64,000 nt of DNA from JABAAE01 sp905480545. Lineage in GTDB: Bacteria > Planctomycetota > Planctomycetia > Pirellulales > Pirellulaceae. A program made the position numbers and the translations under genes. The stretch covers positions 62,001 to 126,000 of the forward strand of contig CALSOR010000010.1 of NCBI GenBank assembly GCA_943788025.1, in the 5' to 3' direction. Shown here in pieces: positions 18,874 to 28,660 of this stretch (positions are counted from its first letter, which is position 1; every line of letters begins with the position of its first letter). The notes beneath the pieces were generated by a model. It was not told the origin of the DNA. It worked only from the letters and a program-made list of their open reading frames with translations, and made no database searches.

Positions 18874-21864
18874 TTAATTGTTTAAGGGCTGAGTGCTTCG
18901 CAAATAAGCAAACAGGTCGCGGCGTTGTTGTGGGGTTAATGGTGCAAGCAGTTTGGTCGGCATCAGTGATTGCGGAACTGCTTTTCGGTTTTCAATGGAA
19001 TCGATATCGATTCGAATGTCGCTTCCTTCCGATGTTCGAACGACAATTTGGCGATTGTCCTGTTCCTTGACGAAACCGGAAACGATCCGTCCATCGTCCA
19101 GGGCAAACATGATATTTTCAAAACCTTCGCGAATTTCAGCGTTCGGATTGACGACGTGAAGCAACATCAACTTGAGATCATTCCGTTGATAGGACGTTAA
19201 ATTCGGACCGATGTCCCCGCCGTTTTGGTAAAGTCGATGGCATTTTGCGCAGTGTTTCGTAAAGAGTTTTTTCCCTTCGTAAGGTGAGCCTTCGTTGGCG
19301 GTAAGGTCTTTCAGATACGTTGCAATTGTTTCCCGCATTTTGGCATCGGTGGCGCCTCGCACTTCTCCAAAAATATTTCTGATGTTTGCTTGGATTTTCG
19401 CGTCTTGATGAAAAAGCATCCGACGTACTGTGGCGTCAGCAAGTGATTTCGGGTCGATTGATTTTTTCGAAATCTTATTTAGCAACGCCTGCGTCCAACT
19501 CGCCCGGGTCACAATGACCGATTCCGCAACTTTCCGCGATTCGATTGAAAGTATGGGAAGGATGCCCGCAATTCGATTGCCGATCTTCAAGTCAGCAAAT
19601 TTTTGCAGCGCCTCCAAGCTTGCAATTTTCAATGCATCGTTTTCAGATGACTTCAAGATCGTAAAAAACAGTTCAATTGATTCCTTTGCTTTGACTTCAC
19701 CGAGAGCACGAATCAATCGGACGCGTTGGACCGTTGTGGTTTTGGAATCAGCAAGCGTCTCTAGGGCTGATTCAATCGCTTCCATATCGTTTTGCCGGAC
19801 TTGCAATTCCAGCGATGTGCCACCTGACTTTGAAATCGCGGTCAGTAATTCTTTCGGAAAGTCGACGTTGGTGTAGGCCTTGGTGGATTCCTCAAATGCA
19901 CCAAGCATCTTTTTGGCGAGGGTTGGATTTGATTCTCGCGCCAGGTCGAGTAAGCTCGCCAAAACCAAGAAGTCTTTTTGAGTACCGGGCATTGTGAATC
20001 GTTTGGCGAGTCGTTCGGCGATGTGATCGATCACAATTCGGTTGTTCCAAAAGTCGTTGGATTCATTGATCCAACTTGCGATCGTTTCACCGTCGCCGCA
20101 TTTTGATTCAATAGCCCACCAAATCAGCAGCGGTTGATAGGGGTCGCTAGTGTCGGATTGATGGTGGAGAAGTGCATTGACGATTTTTAGGCAAGAATCA
20201 GACGGCAACCGTTTTGCAGATGAGGCAATCTGCGTTCGCGTTTCGACATCAGTTTCTTTCGTTACAAATTCTATCAGTGAAGTTTGAATCGATTCAGGAA
20301 GTTTGTTTTCGTCACAGATGAGGCGGAACGCCCATTTTCGAACTTGAGAATTTTCGTGCTGTAGAATTCCAGACCCGATTTCGACGGTCAAGTCTCCGTC
20401 GTTGATTTGGTAGATCGCCCACAAGCTTTCGAGTGCAAGTTGAGATTGGTTTTGGGACAGATTTGCACGTAATACACCCAGTACAGATTTGTCTTTTCGG
20501 TCACCTAGAACTCGCAGCGCCGTTTGACGGAACCACCTATTCGAATGTTTGAGATATTCAACCAGTCGGCTGGTAGGCATCTCTAGCATGTTGAATTTTT
20601 CTGATGCGGATGCGGTCTTGCCAGTCAATCGATAAATACGGCCATCCGCTTTATCGGTTTTTCCAACGCTGGCCTCCAAATGCGATACGTTATCATCGTA
20701 CCAATCGCAAACGTAGATTCCGCCGTCAGGCCCCAGCTTGATGTCGACCGGCGTAAACCAGCTGTCAGTCGTTGTCACGGGGAATTGAATGTCTTGGGTT
20801 TCAAACGTGGAGCCTCGCCGTTTGATTTCAGTTTCCACGACTCGTCCCTGTAGTGGTTCGATGCCAAATAATTTTCCATGATAGGTTTCGGGAAGGGCAT
20901 CCGCTTCATAGATGATGAAGTTATGTGTGAAGCGTTGCACTCGAGCGTGTTTCATATGTGGGAAGTAACCGAATGCAAAAGGGTTAGAGAGTGCACCATG
21001 TTTCGTAAAGCCTTTTCGCAAGTATCCACCTTGCGGATAGTGGAACCCGCGGGTGTCGCCACCGTTGTGTCCTGAGAATATTCGTCCCGCTTTGTCGATT
21101 TCAACGCCAAACGCGTTGCCACCGCCTTCGGCGAAAATTTCATAAATTTTTCGTTCCGGATGATAACGCCAAATCAACTGTCCCATTGAACGAATCGGGT
21201 TTTTGTCGATGCCTGGGCGGATGATATTTCCGGTCACGGTGCTGCCTTGGGCGGCATAGAGCCATCCATCTGGTCCCCATCGCAAGCTGTTGGTGCATGA
21301 GTGTGTGTCCTCCAGCCCGAATCCTTGAAGATGAACGATTGGGTCGCTATCTGGGACGTCGTCATTGTCTTTATCGGGGTAAAAAAGCAAATACGGCGGA
21401 TTGAGAACCCAAACACCTCCCCTGCCCCGCTCGACCGCAGTCGCAATATTAAGGCCCTCTACAAAGATTTTATGAGAATCGAAGTTTCCGTCACCGTTGG
21501 TGTCTTCGTGAATACTAATTCGATCCTTGCCGCGGACGTGATTCGGAGGGGCCGCCGGAATTTTGTCGTAGACCGTACGGTAGTACTGGTCCTTGCTGAT
21601 CGCTTTCAAGCCGGCAGGATCGGGATACTGTCGGTACTCCACCACCCACATCCGACCCCGTTCATCAAAATTGCAGAAGACCGGTTGAGCAATTTCCGGC
21701 TCGGCAAGCAACGTGTCGATTCGCAAGTCATTTGGAACCTTGAAGAGCTTTTCGGATTCCGCCGGTTGCTTTGCAGTGCTGTCTTGGGCCACAAGCTGTG
21801 CTTGAAGGCTTAGCATCGCAGCAAAGACGCAGGTAAATGTAAGGTTGGGGGAAACGTGAAACAA
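18874..21864 (-). CDS. PVC-type heme-binding CxxCH protein with dehydrogenase-like propeller
   Basis: A 996-residue exported protein typical of Planctomycetota and Verrucomicrobiota. After a signal peptide (to about residue 27) comes a membrane-bound dehydrogenase-like beta-propeller (TIGR02604 type; for example FDERGRMWVVEYRQYPDP, LGPDGGIYVCDWYDDNVSH). A helical repeat region of HEAT type spans about residues 430-830. A C-terminal cytochrome c domain (TIGR02603 type) carries the heme motif CAKCH at 872-876 and a likely axial Met in SLMPTKLL. It probably oxidises a sugar-like substrate in the periplasm and passes electrons to its own heme; the substrate is unknown. It stands alone with its own terminator. 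Confidence 0.95.
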   Translation of the reverse strand: MFHVSPNLTFTCVFAAMLSLQAQLVAQDSTAKQPAESEKLFKVPNDLRIDTLLAEPEIAQPVFCNFDERGRMWVVEYRQYPDPAGLKAISKDQYYRTVYDKIPAAPPNHVRGKDRISIHEDTNGDGNFDSHKIFVEGLNIATAVERGRGGVWVLNPPYLLFYPDKDNDDVPDSDPIVHLQGFGLEDTHSCTNSLRWGPDGWLYAAQGSTVTGNIIRPGIDKNPIRSMGQLIWRYHPERKIYEIFAEGGGNAFGVEIDKAGRIFSGHNGGDTRGFHYPQGGYLRKGFTKHGALSNPFAFGYFPHMKHARVQRFTHNFIIYEADALPETYHGKLFGIEPLQGRVVETEIKRRGSTFETQDIQFPVTTTDSWFTPVDIKLGPDGGIYVCDWYDDNVSHLEASVGKTDKADGRIYRLTGKTASASEKFNMLEMPTSRLVEYLKHSNRWFRQTALRVLGDRKDKSVLGVLRANLSQNQSQLALESLWAIYQINDGDLTVEIGSGILQHENSQVRKWAFRLICDENKLPESIQTSLIEFVTKETDVETRTQIASSAKRLPSDSCLKIVNALLHHQSDTSDPYQPLLIWWAIESKCGDGETIASWINESNDFWNNRIVIDHIAERLAKRFTMPGTQKDFLVLASLLDLARESNPTLAKKMLGAFEESTKAYTNVDFPKELLTAISKSGGTSLELQVRQNDMEAIESALETLADSKTTTVQRVRLIRALGEVKAKESIELFFTILKSSENDALKIASLEALQKFADLKIGNRIAGILPILSIESRKVAESVIVTRASWTQALLNKISKKSIDPKSLADATVRRMLFHQDAKIQANIRNIFGEVRGATDAKMRETIATYLKDLTANEGSPYEGKKLFTKHCAKCHRLYQNGGDIGPNLTSYQRNDLKLMLLHVVNPNAEIREGFENIMFALDDGRIVSGFVKEQDNRQIVVRTSEGSDIRIDIDSIENRKAVPQSLMPTKLLAPLTPQQRRDLFAYLRSTQPLNN

Positions 21865-21990
21865 CTTTCACCTCTTTGGTGGTGGGAAGTGATATCTTTA
21901 GCGGGGAACCGATAGTATATTTGAGTTAGCAGTAAAATTGAATCAGCTGCTTTGAAGCATCGACATGATTTTAAATCGGACAATTATTGA

Positions 21991-23082
21991 ATGAGGTGGA
22001 GCCTAGTGAGACGGCGGAAGATTCTTTTAAGGGCGATCGTTTGTTTGGTTGGCATGACTGCTTGGAATCCAACCGAAATGGTCGGACAGGAAACCGCGAC
22101 CAAGGGAATCCGCAGCACGTTGCGTGTCGTAAAGTCCGAGTTTGTCTTTGAAAAGGCACCGCATGCTCAATGTCATGCGTCGACGATTGTCGAAACCAAA
22201 GACGGATTGGCGTGCGCTTGGTTCGGAGGTGTTAAAGAGGGGGACGATAGTGTTGGAATCTGGTTTTCATCACATCGTTCAGGTGTTTGGTCGCCACCGG
22301 TTGAATTGGCGAACGGAGTTCAGAAAAAATCAAGATTGGATCGCAAGCGATTTCCGTGTTGGAATCCTGTGCTTTTTCAAATGCCAAGCGGTCCGCTTCT
22401 ATTGTTCTATAAAGTTGGTCCCAATCCTCGCGAGTGGTGGGGAATGCTAATCAAGTCTGATGACTCGGGAAGAACCTGGTCTACGCCCGAAAGACTGCCT
22501 GATCCTATTGCTGGGCCTATCAAGAACAAGCCTGTCTTGCTTTCAACCGGAACCTTGCTGTGCGGGTCAAGTACCGAGCATGACGGTTGGAAAGTTCACA
22601 TGGAAATGGTGACCGATATCAGCGATTCGAAAACATGGTCAATCACGGACAATGTCGCGAACGGCGTTGCAAGCGGCGCGATCCAGCCGGCGATTTTGAC
22701 TCATCCTGATGGACGTTTGCAAATATTGTGTCGTAATAAATCGAAAGATTTTATCCTCTCCAGTTTTTCAAAAGACGGTAAGTCCTGGTCGACTTTTGAG
22801 AAAATAAACCTGCCCAATCCGAATTCCGGAATCGACGCGGCAACGTTGAACGACGGGCGGCAACTTGTGGTTTACAATCACACGAAACGTGGCCGCAGTC
22901 CAATCAATGTTGCAATTTCATCGGATGGAAAAGACTGGAAAAGTGTTTTGGAATTGGAAAATGAACCGCGTCAAGAGTTTTCGTATCCGGCCGTGATACA
23001 AACTGCCGATGGGAAAATCCATGTGACCTACACTTGGAAGCGAGTGAAAGTCAAACACGTCGTGATTGATACCGAAAAATAG
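21991..23082 (+). CDS. Exported sialidase-like (BNR repeat) protein
   Basis: A 363-residue protein with a signal peptide (KILLRAIVCLVGMTAW) and a six-bladed propeller of the sialidase/neuraminidase superfamily. Asp-box-like motifs are visible (SDDSGRTWSTP, FSKDGKSWSTF, SSDGKDWKSV). Typical planctomycete signatures are HASTIVETKDGLACAWFGG, GDDSVGIWFS and YPAVIQTADGKIHVTYTW. Such proteins are often annotated as exo-alpha-sialidase, but most probably act on other glycans. It precedes an overlapping-context membrane protein gene by 58 bases; the two may be co-expressed. Confidence 0.88.
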   Translation: MRWSLVRRRKILLRAIVCLVGMTAWNPTEMVGQETATKGIRSTLRVVKSEFVFEKAPHAQCHASTIVETKDGLACAWFGGVKEGDDSVGIWFSSHRSGVWSPPVELANGVQKKSRLDRKRFPCWNPVLFQMPSGPLLLFYKVGPNPREWWGMLIKSDDSGRTWSTPERLPDPIAGPIKNKPVLLSTGTLLCGSSTEHDGWKVHMEMVTDISDSKTWSITDNVANGVASGAIQPAILTHPDGRLQILCRNKSKDFILSSFSKDGKSWSTFEKINLPNPNSGIDAATLNDGRQLVVYNHTKRGRSPINVAISSDGKDWKSVLELENEPRQEFSYPAVIQTADGKIHVTYTWKRVKVKHVVIDTEK

Positions 23083-23140
23083 AGTTTTCGTTTTTCAGTC
23101 CTCTGATTTTCCCGTGTCACTTGGGCAAAGGTTCTGCTTG

Positions 23141-24505
23141 ATGAAGGAAAAAGTTTGCACCTCGGTATTGGGAATTCTCGAGTCAGATGAATCACGGAGT
23201 CGCGGGTTGATCGGGATTTGGACGGTCACGTTCGGATGGATGCTCGGTGTGACCTATCCGCTGTGGGGAAGCGATGTTCAATTTCCCCAAATTCCGAGTT
23301 GCTCTTTTGCAAGTCAGTTGCCCGCAAACCTCGATCAAATTTTTTTCCTTGCGCTGTTGGTGACTTTGAGCATTCTCGCGGCGGTGAATCTGTTCGGACT
23401 GGACTGGTTGCGAATCGATTTGTTGAAGCGGAATCGCAGTTGGTTCGTCCGGCTAACGGCCGGTTTTGCACTTGCGCTGGTGATCTTGTTGGTCGTGCAA
23501 AATCAACATCGGTTTTTGCCGTGGGTGACTCAAGGGATATTGATTCTGGCGGGGCTGGTTCTATTTTCTCAACGTGACTTTATTCGCTTCACGCAAATGC
23601 TTTGTATTAGCATCTATATCTATTCAGCCATCAGCAAATACGATGAAAGCTTTGTGAGCGGAATCGGTGGTCGAATGTTCGAAGTCCCATTTTTGGCCTG
23701 GATGACCGACGTATTTGAGGGCGGGTTGCGAAATTTGATGATTCTTTCGTTCCCAACGATCGAGCTCCTGATCGGAATCGGATTGTGTTTTGAAAAAACA
23801 CGCAAGATCTCCGTCGTTTTTGGAGTTGTCATGCACATCACGCTAATGCTAATGCTTGGGCCACTCGGGCTACAGAATGCCGGTTCTGTTTTGGTTTGGA
23901 ATCTTTTTTTTGCCGTGCAGTTGCCCCTCCTTTTTTATCAGAGGAAAAAAGTATTGCCCGATCGACCTGAGAATGGGGCCATCAAAACAACTTTGCCAGT
24001 GGAAACTTTTGCCGAAAACGTCGATCGGTTCCTGCCGAAGCAATTCTGGGTTCGAATCCTTTTTATCTTGGTTACGTTTTTCCCGATGGCAAGTCGCTTC
24101 AATTGGATTGACCATTGGTCTGGTTGGGAGCTGTATGCTTCGAGTTCGAGCTACTGCACACTAAGGGTTGCAAGTGATGAAATTCTAGAGTTGCCGAGTC
24201 CGATTCCGTATTTGATGACGGGGCAGGAGGATTTAATAATTAACGGAGATAAAGATGAAAGAGTTTACGTTAATCTCTTCGGCTGGTCCCTTCGTGAGTT
24301 GAACGCTCCGATCTATCCTCAAGATCGATTTCAGTTAGCGGTGTGCGTTGCCATTTTGGAAAAGTATCACTTCAGGGCATTTGAGTTAAATTTATATTCG
24401 AAGTCGAACTGGTGGACCGGAAGTCGCGATTCCAAGACTTTTTATCGGCTTGATGAGGTGAAGATGTTTTTGGCTGAATTCAAAGGGGCTTCAGACGTTA
24501 GGTAG
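23141..24505 (+). CDS. MauE/DoxX-like integral membrane protein
   Basis: A 454-residue membrane protein with roughly seven to eight helices (for example FFLALLVTLSILAAVNLFGL, VVFGVVMHITLMLMLGPLGL, LVWNLFFAVQLPLLF). The core (CISIYIYSAISKYDESFV … FPTIELLIGIGL) resembles MauE/DoxX or HTTM-type membrane proteins linked to redox chemistry or carboxylation. A soluble C-terminal part of about 110 residues follows. ATG 23141 was chosen because the upstream in-frame alternative overlaps the preceding gene. The function is unknown; it lies between a sialidase-like gene and a sulfatase gene. Confidence 0.75.
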   Translation: MKEKVCTSVLGILESDESRSRGLIGIWTVTFGWMLGVTYPLWGSDVQFPQIPSCSFASQLPANLDQIFFLALLVTLSILAAVNLFGLDWLRIDLLKRNRSWFVRLTAGFALALVILLVVQNQHRFLPWVTQGILILAGLVLFSQRDFIRFTQMLCISIYIYSAISKYDESFVSGIGGRMFEVPFLAWMTDVFEGGLRNLMILSFPTIELLIGIGLCFEKTRKISVVFGVVMHITLMLMLGPLGLQNAGSVLVWNLFFAVQLPLLFYQRKKVLPDRPENGAIKTTLPVETFAENVDRFLPKQFWVRILFILVTFFPMASRFNWIDHWSGWELYASSSSYCTLRVASDEILELPSPIPYLMTGQEDLIINGDKDERVYVNLFGWSLRELNAPIYPQDRFQLAVCVAILEKYHFRAFELNLYSKSNWWTGSRDSKTFYRLDEVKMFLAEFKGASDVR

Positions 24506-24526
24506 GAACGCTCTCGTTTCGGCAAT

Positions 24527-24556
24527 CACGGCGATTCCGATCACGGCGATTCCGAT
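24527..24556. repeat. Tandem duplication, 15-bp unit
   Basis: Two perfect copies of CACGGCGATTCCGAT lie head to tail in the gap upstream of the sulfatase gene, one of several short tandem repeats in this window. Confidence 0.85.
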
Positions 24557-24633
24557 CAAGCGATTTTATGGTTATCCTCAACGAACCTTCGCCATTCGTA
24601 CTTGAATCAACAGTTGCCACGAGAATCAATTCA

Positions 24634-26142
24634 ATGATTAGACTCCTGCGAATAAAATTACATTTCTTGCTGCTTTTGATATTCAATTTCACCACGCCGT
24701 GTGTTGCGGATCAGCAATCGAACGGAAGCAAGATTGAACGGACTCTCAAACCAAAAAATTTCGTTTTCTTTTTGGTCGATGATCTTGGCTGGGCGGACGT
24801 GGGTTGCTTCGGAAGCAAGTTCCATGAAACGCCAAACATCGATGCACTTGCTCGATCGGGAATGCGATTCACCAATGCCTACGCGGCATGCCCCGTCTGT
24901 TCGCCGACGCGTGCCAGTATTCTGACGGGACGCCATCCGGTCCGAGTTGGAATTACGGATTGGATTCCCGGAATGAATGCGAGTCGAGTTGGCGATGCCA
25001 AATTCGCGCAGGTTGAAGACAGAGAAAACTTGGCGTTAGAGGAAGTGACGATTGCCGAGGTCTTGAAAAAGCAAGGATACGCAACTTTTTTTGCCGGCAA
25101 GTGGCACTTGGGCGATCGGGGGCATTGGCCGACAGATCAAGGTTTTGACTTCAACATTGGAGGCAATAAAAAAGGATCACCGCCGGGCGGTTACTATGCT
25201 CCATGGAAAAATCCAACGCTCAAGTCAAACAGTGCCGGCGAGTATCTGACCGAACGGCTCACCCGGGAATCAATTCGATTTCTCGAAAACACTGCAGCAA
25301 AGAAAAACCCCGCAAAAAACATCGCGACGACTGAACCGGAGACGCCGTTTCTGCTTTACCTTTCCTATTACAACGTTCATTCGCCGATCACTCCTTTCAA
25401 AACACGGATCGATCACTTCAAAGCGAAACGTGCAGCAACGTTCAAGAATGGACCGACGTTTGTAGACGAACGAGACGGCTACTCGAGGACAACCCAGGAC
25501 AACGCGGCATATGCGTCTATGGTTTCTGCCGTTGATGAAAGCGTCGGCGCGATTTTGAAAAAACTGGACGAATTGAAACTGTCGGACAACACAGTGGTGA
25601 TTTTCTTTTCAGACAATGGTGGTCTTTGCACGTTACCTCGGAAAAGTGGACCGACCAGCAACCTGCCGTTACGTAGCGGTAAAGGTTGGCTTTATGAAGG
25701 TGGAATTCGAGAACCTATGATTGTTAAAGTCCCGGGAATAACGCCACCGAAATCTGTTTGCAATCAGCCGGTTGTTAGTATGGATTTCTTCCCGACGATG
25801 ATGGATTTGGCCGGTTTAGAACTTGAACCAAAACTTCATGCCGACGGTCAAAGTCTGCTTCCAGTACTTTCTGGGAACGGCAAATTGAAAAGTCGTGATT
25901 TATATTGGCACTATCCGCATTACCACGGATCGGCTTGGAAACCGGGCGCGGCGATTCGGTCGGGTGACTGGAAGTTGATCGAGTTCTACGAAGAGGGGAC
26001 AGCTGAGCTTTACAATTTGCGAAATGATCCCAGCGAATCGAATGATCTGGCGGCTAGATTTCCTAGCCAAGAAAAAACTCTACGTAAGAAACTGGCGAGT
26101 TGGCAAAAAAGTATGAATGCCAAAATGCCGATGCCGAAGTAA
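24634..26142 (+). CDS. Secreted type I sulfatase
   Basis: A 502-residue arylsulfatase-family enzyme hydrolysing sulfate esters, probably of algal polysaccharides. A signal peptide (LLLLIFNFTTPCVA) precedes NFVFFLVDDLGWADVGCFGS with the calcium-binding Asp pair. The modification signature CSPTRASILTG has Cys89 expected to become formylglycine. Later come GKWHLGDRGHWPTDQGF, VIFFSDNGG and the C-terminal SGDWKLIEFYEEGTAELYNL. ATG 24634 gives the signal peptide directly; an in-frame ATG at 24568 is less likely. Sulfatases need an FGE-type maturase, which is not in this window. Confidence 0.95.
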   Translation: MIRLLRIKLHFLLLLIFNFTTPCVADQQSNGSKIERTLKPKNFVFFLVDDLGWADVGCFGSKFHETPNIDALARSGMRFTNAYAACPVCSPTRASILTGRHPVRVGITDWIPGMNASRVGDAKFAQVEDRENLALEEVTIAEVLKKQGYATFFAGKWHLGDRGHWPTDQGFDFNIGGNKKGSPPGGYYAPWKNPTLKSNSAGEYLTERLTRESIRFLENTAAKKNPAKNIATTEPETPFLLYLSYYNVHSPITPFKTRIDHFKAKRAATFKNGPTFVDERDGYSRTTQDNAAYASMVSAVDESVGAILKKLDELKLSDNTVVIFFSDNGGLCTLPRKSGPTSNLPLRSGKGWLYEGGIREPMIVKVPGITPPKSVCNQPVVSMDFFPTMMDLAGLELEPKLHADGQSLLPVLSGNGKLKSRDLYWHYPHYHGSAWKPGAAIRSGDWKLIEFYEEGTAELYNLRNDPSESNDLAARFPSQEKTLRKKLASWQKSMNAKMPMPK

Positions 26143-26274
26143 TGTTGTGTGCGATTTTGAAACTGCTGGCAATCTAAGCTTTCACCAAATTGAAATCGCA
26201 GCTATTATCTTTGGTTTGAATCTGTAACGACATCGAGCTGGGCGACTCTTGAATCCGTCCGTGGAGTAGATAAC

Positions 26275-27030
26275 GTGAGAAAACCTTTTGTTGCCGGAAA
26301 TTGGAAGATGAACCTTGATAAAACGGGTTCGGTTGATTTGGCAAAAGGACTATTGGAAGCATCGTTTGACGGTGCTGTCGAGGTTGCAATCGGCGTTCCA
26401 TTTGTTTATTTGGATGCTGTCGGAAGCGTGATTTCCGGAAGTAAAGTTGCGTTGGCTTCGCAGAATGCCTATTTTGAAAAATCCGGCGCGTTTACGGGCG
26501 AAACCAGCTGTGGAATGTTGACTGATATCGGTTGTAGCTACGTGATATTGGGACATAGCGAGCGTCGTCATGTGCTGGGTGAAACCGACGAAGATGTAAA
26601 TAAGAAGGTGTTTGCCGTTCTGGAAGCTGGCATGACTCCGATTGTGTGCGTGGGTGAAACGTTAGCTGATCGAGAAGCTGACAATACAATGACGGTCATC
26701 AAAAGCCAGTTTGAAGGCTCGTTTGCTGGAGTTTCGGCAGAACAAATGGAGTCGGTTGTAATTGCATACGAGCCAGTATGGGCCATTGGAACTGGCAAAG
26801 TCGCCACGCCGGAGCAGGCAGAGGAGGTCCATTCAGACCTTCGCAAGTTATTGGAAAGCAGTTACAATTCAACAGTTGCGGACAGCGTGCGCATCCAGTA
26901 TGGCGGAAGCGTCAAGCCGGATAACGCAGGTGAATTGCTTTCGCAACCTAATATTGACGGTGCTTTGGTGGGCGGAGCCTCACTAAAAGCTAATGATTTT
27001 GCCGCGATTGTGGCCGCCGCCAAAGGTTAG
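26275..27030 (+). CDS. tpiA: Triosephosphate isomerase
   Basis: A 251-residue glycolytic enzyme interconverting dihydroxyacetone phosphate and glyceraldehyde 3-phosphate. All catalytic motifs are present: FVAGNWKMN (Lys), ILGHSERR (His), the active-site Glu in AYEPVWAIGTGK with the mobile loop, and the phosphate-binding IQYGGSVKPDNAGELL. It starts with GTG at 26275, which matches the family N-terminus. It is followed 89 bases later by secG, a common arrangement. Confidence 0.98.
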   Translation: MRKPFVAGNWKMNLDKTGSVDLAKGLLEASFDGAVEVAIGVPFVYLDAVGSVISGSKVALASQNAYFEKSGAFTGETSCGMLTDIGCSYVILGHSERRHVLGETDEDVNKKVFAVLEAGMTPIVCVGETLADREADNTMTVIKSQFEGSFAGVSAEQMESVVIAYEPVWAIGTGKVATPEQAEEVHSDLRKLLESSYNSTVADSVRIQYGGSVKPDNAGELLSQPNIDGALVGGASLKANDFAAIVAAAKG

Positions 27031-27119
27031 TCTTCGCATCTGACGAATGATTAATATGGGCGGATCAATTTACAAAATTTCTAATTTTAGAATTTTTATT
27101 TTTTAAAGGTACTGATGCC

Positions 27120-27689
27120 ATGTTTAATGGGTTCCTTTCGTTCTTGCTATTTATCGCCTCAGGATTCATCATTTTGTTGGTTTTGGTTCAACGCGGTAAA
27201 GGTGGCGGGCTAACTGGCGCGTTGGGTGGAATGGGTGGACAAAGCGCGTTTGGCGCAAAGGCTGGAGATGTCTTCACGAAAATTACGGTTGCTTCTGCGG
27301 CAATTTGGATTGTGCTTTGTTTGATCACGATTCGATCGTATTCGTACCGAGAAGTGAACAAAGACAATATTGGACCGTTTGATGTGAAGAAGCTGTTTAA
27401 CGCGGATGGCTCCACCATCCCGGCTGGTGCCCCGGCAGGTGAACCCGTTGGTTTGCCGACGATCGGTACGTCTGATGATGACGAGTCTTCCGACAAAGCT
27501 GGTGATGACAAATCGGCTCCACCTGTGCCTCCTTCTATTGAAGGGAATGGAAAATCGGCAGCTGGACAAGATCCTGCGAAAACCTCTGAGCCTGCGAAAA
27601 CCTCTGAGCCTGCGAAAACCTCTGATCCTGAGAAAACCTCTGATCCTGAGAAAACCTCTGATCCTGAGAAAACTGATGCTGGGAAATAG
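27120..27689 (+). CDS. secG: Preprotein translocase subunit SecG with extended repeat tail
   Basis: A 189-residue SecG, the small accessory subunit of the SecYEG channel. The N-terminal half is canonical: membrane helix FLSFLLFIASGFIILLVLVQ, then RGKGGGLTGALGGMGGQSAFGAKAGDVFTKIT, and a second helix. The family is usually about 75-120 residues; here a hydrophilic tail of roughly 100 residues follows, ending in six near-identical PAKTSE/PEKTSD hexapeptides encoded by 18-bp tandem repeats. The tail should face the cytoplasm or lie disordered near the membrane. It follows tpiA. Confidence 0.95.
   Translation: MFNGFLSFLLFIASGFIILLVLVQRGKGGGLTGALGGMGGQSAFGAKAGDVFTKITVASAAIWIVLCLITIRSYSYREVNKDNIGPFDVKKLFNADGSTIPAGAPAGEPVGLPTIGTSDDDESSDKAGDDKSAPPVPPSIEGNGKSAAGQDPAKTSEPAKTSEPAKTSDPEKTSDPEKTSDPEKTDAGK
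27573..27673. repeat. Tandem repeat, 18-bp unit, in the secG tail
   Basis: Five full copies and a partial sixth of an 18-bp unit beginning CCTGCGAAAACCTCTGA; the later copies share a G variant (CCTGAG). The period is a multiple of three, so copy-number change would keep the frame. Confidence 0.95.
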
Positions 27690-27784
27690 TCTCGCTAATT
27701 AATTTGACGATCAAAAATGGCTGGGGATGTTTCTTCAGCCTCTTTGCATTTACAGTTCGCTAACTTTCTTGAGAAAGTCAACTT

Positions 27785-28657
27785 TTGCTACTTAGCATGA
27801 CCGGGCATGGGCAAGGCACGTATACCAACAACGGATTGACGTTGACCGTGGAGATCCGAACCGTCAACTCGCGTTACGCTAAGGTCAATGTTCGTTGTGG
27901 CGAAGCTTATCAATCGATAGAACCGAAGATTGAAGAGCTGGTCAAAAAGGAAATTCGCCGCGGTACCGTTCAGGTCAATGTGCGAATCGAAAGAAAGCTT
28001 TCTGCGAGCAGTATTCGGGTGAACGATTCAATTTTGCAACAGTATGCCGACTCGATCAAACGAATTGACCCAACATCGGCAATCGCATTTGAGAGCTTAT
28101 TAGGTCTTCCGGGAGTGATCGAAGAGTCGACGGACCGTCGTGAAATGGTGGAGTCAGATTGGCCGCACATCGAATCGACAATCGAAAATGCGTTGTTCAA
28201 ACTAGGCGAGATGCGAGCGGCTGAAGGGGCCTCGATGGAATTGGATCTTGTAAAAAACTGCGATGCGATCGAAGCATCGGTTGCAGACATCGAAAGGAAA
28301 GCTCCAGGGGTTATTGAAAATTATCAAAATCGATTGACAGAAAAGTTAAATGCGCTTCTGCAGGAAGCCGGGACTGAAATGTCGAAATCGGATATCATTC
28401 GGGAAGTTGGTATCTTCGCGGATCGATGTGATATCTCTGAAGAGACGGTTCGGCTGAGAACTCACATTGAACAATTTCGGAAAGTGATTGGTCAAAAGGA
28501 GAGCCAGGGACGCAAGCTTGACTTTTTGACTCAGGAAATGTTTCGAGAGACTAACACGATTGGTTCAAAAGCAAATAATGCGGAGATCGCCCAGTTCGTC
28601 GTTGATATGAAGACGAATATTGAGCGGATCCGTGAAATGGTCCAAAACATCGAATAG
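27785..28657 (+). CDS. YicC/YloC family endoribonuclease
   Basis: A 290-residue YicC-family protein; members have been reported as endoribonucleases. The N-terminus LLSMTGHGQG matches the family start when read from TTG 27785; ATG 27797 is the alternative. Following blocks are VEIRTVNSRYAKVNVRC and, at the end (DUF1732), DISEETVRLRTHIEQF and GRKLDFLTQEMFRETNTIGSK. It lies three bases ahead of gmk and begins the conserved yicC-gmk-rpoZ-coa cluster. Confidence 0.94.
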   Translation: MLLSMTGHGQGTYTNNGLTLTVEIRTVNSRYAKVNVRCGEAYQSIEPKIEELVKKEIRRGTVQVNVRIERKLSASSIRVNDSILQQYADSIKRIDPTSAIAFESLLGLPGVIEESTDRREMVESDWPHIESTIENALFKLGEMRAAEGASMELDLVKNCDAIEASVADIERKAPGVIENYQNRLTEKLNALLQEAGTEMSKSDIIREVGIFADRCDISEETVRLRTHIEQFRKVIGQKESQGRKLDFLTQEMFRETNTIGSKANNAEIAQFVVDMKTNIERIREMVQNIE

Positions 28658-28660
28658 GAA

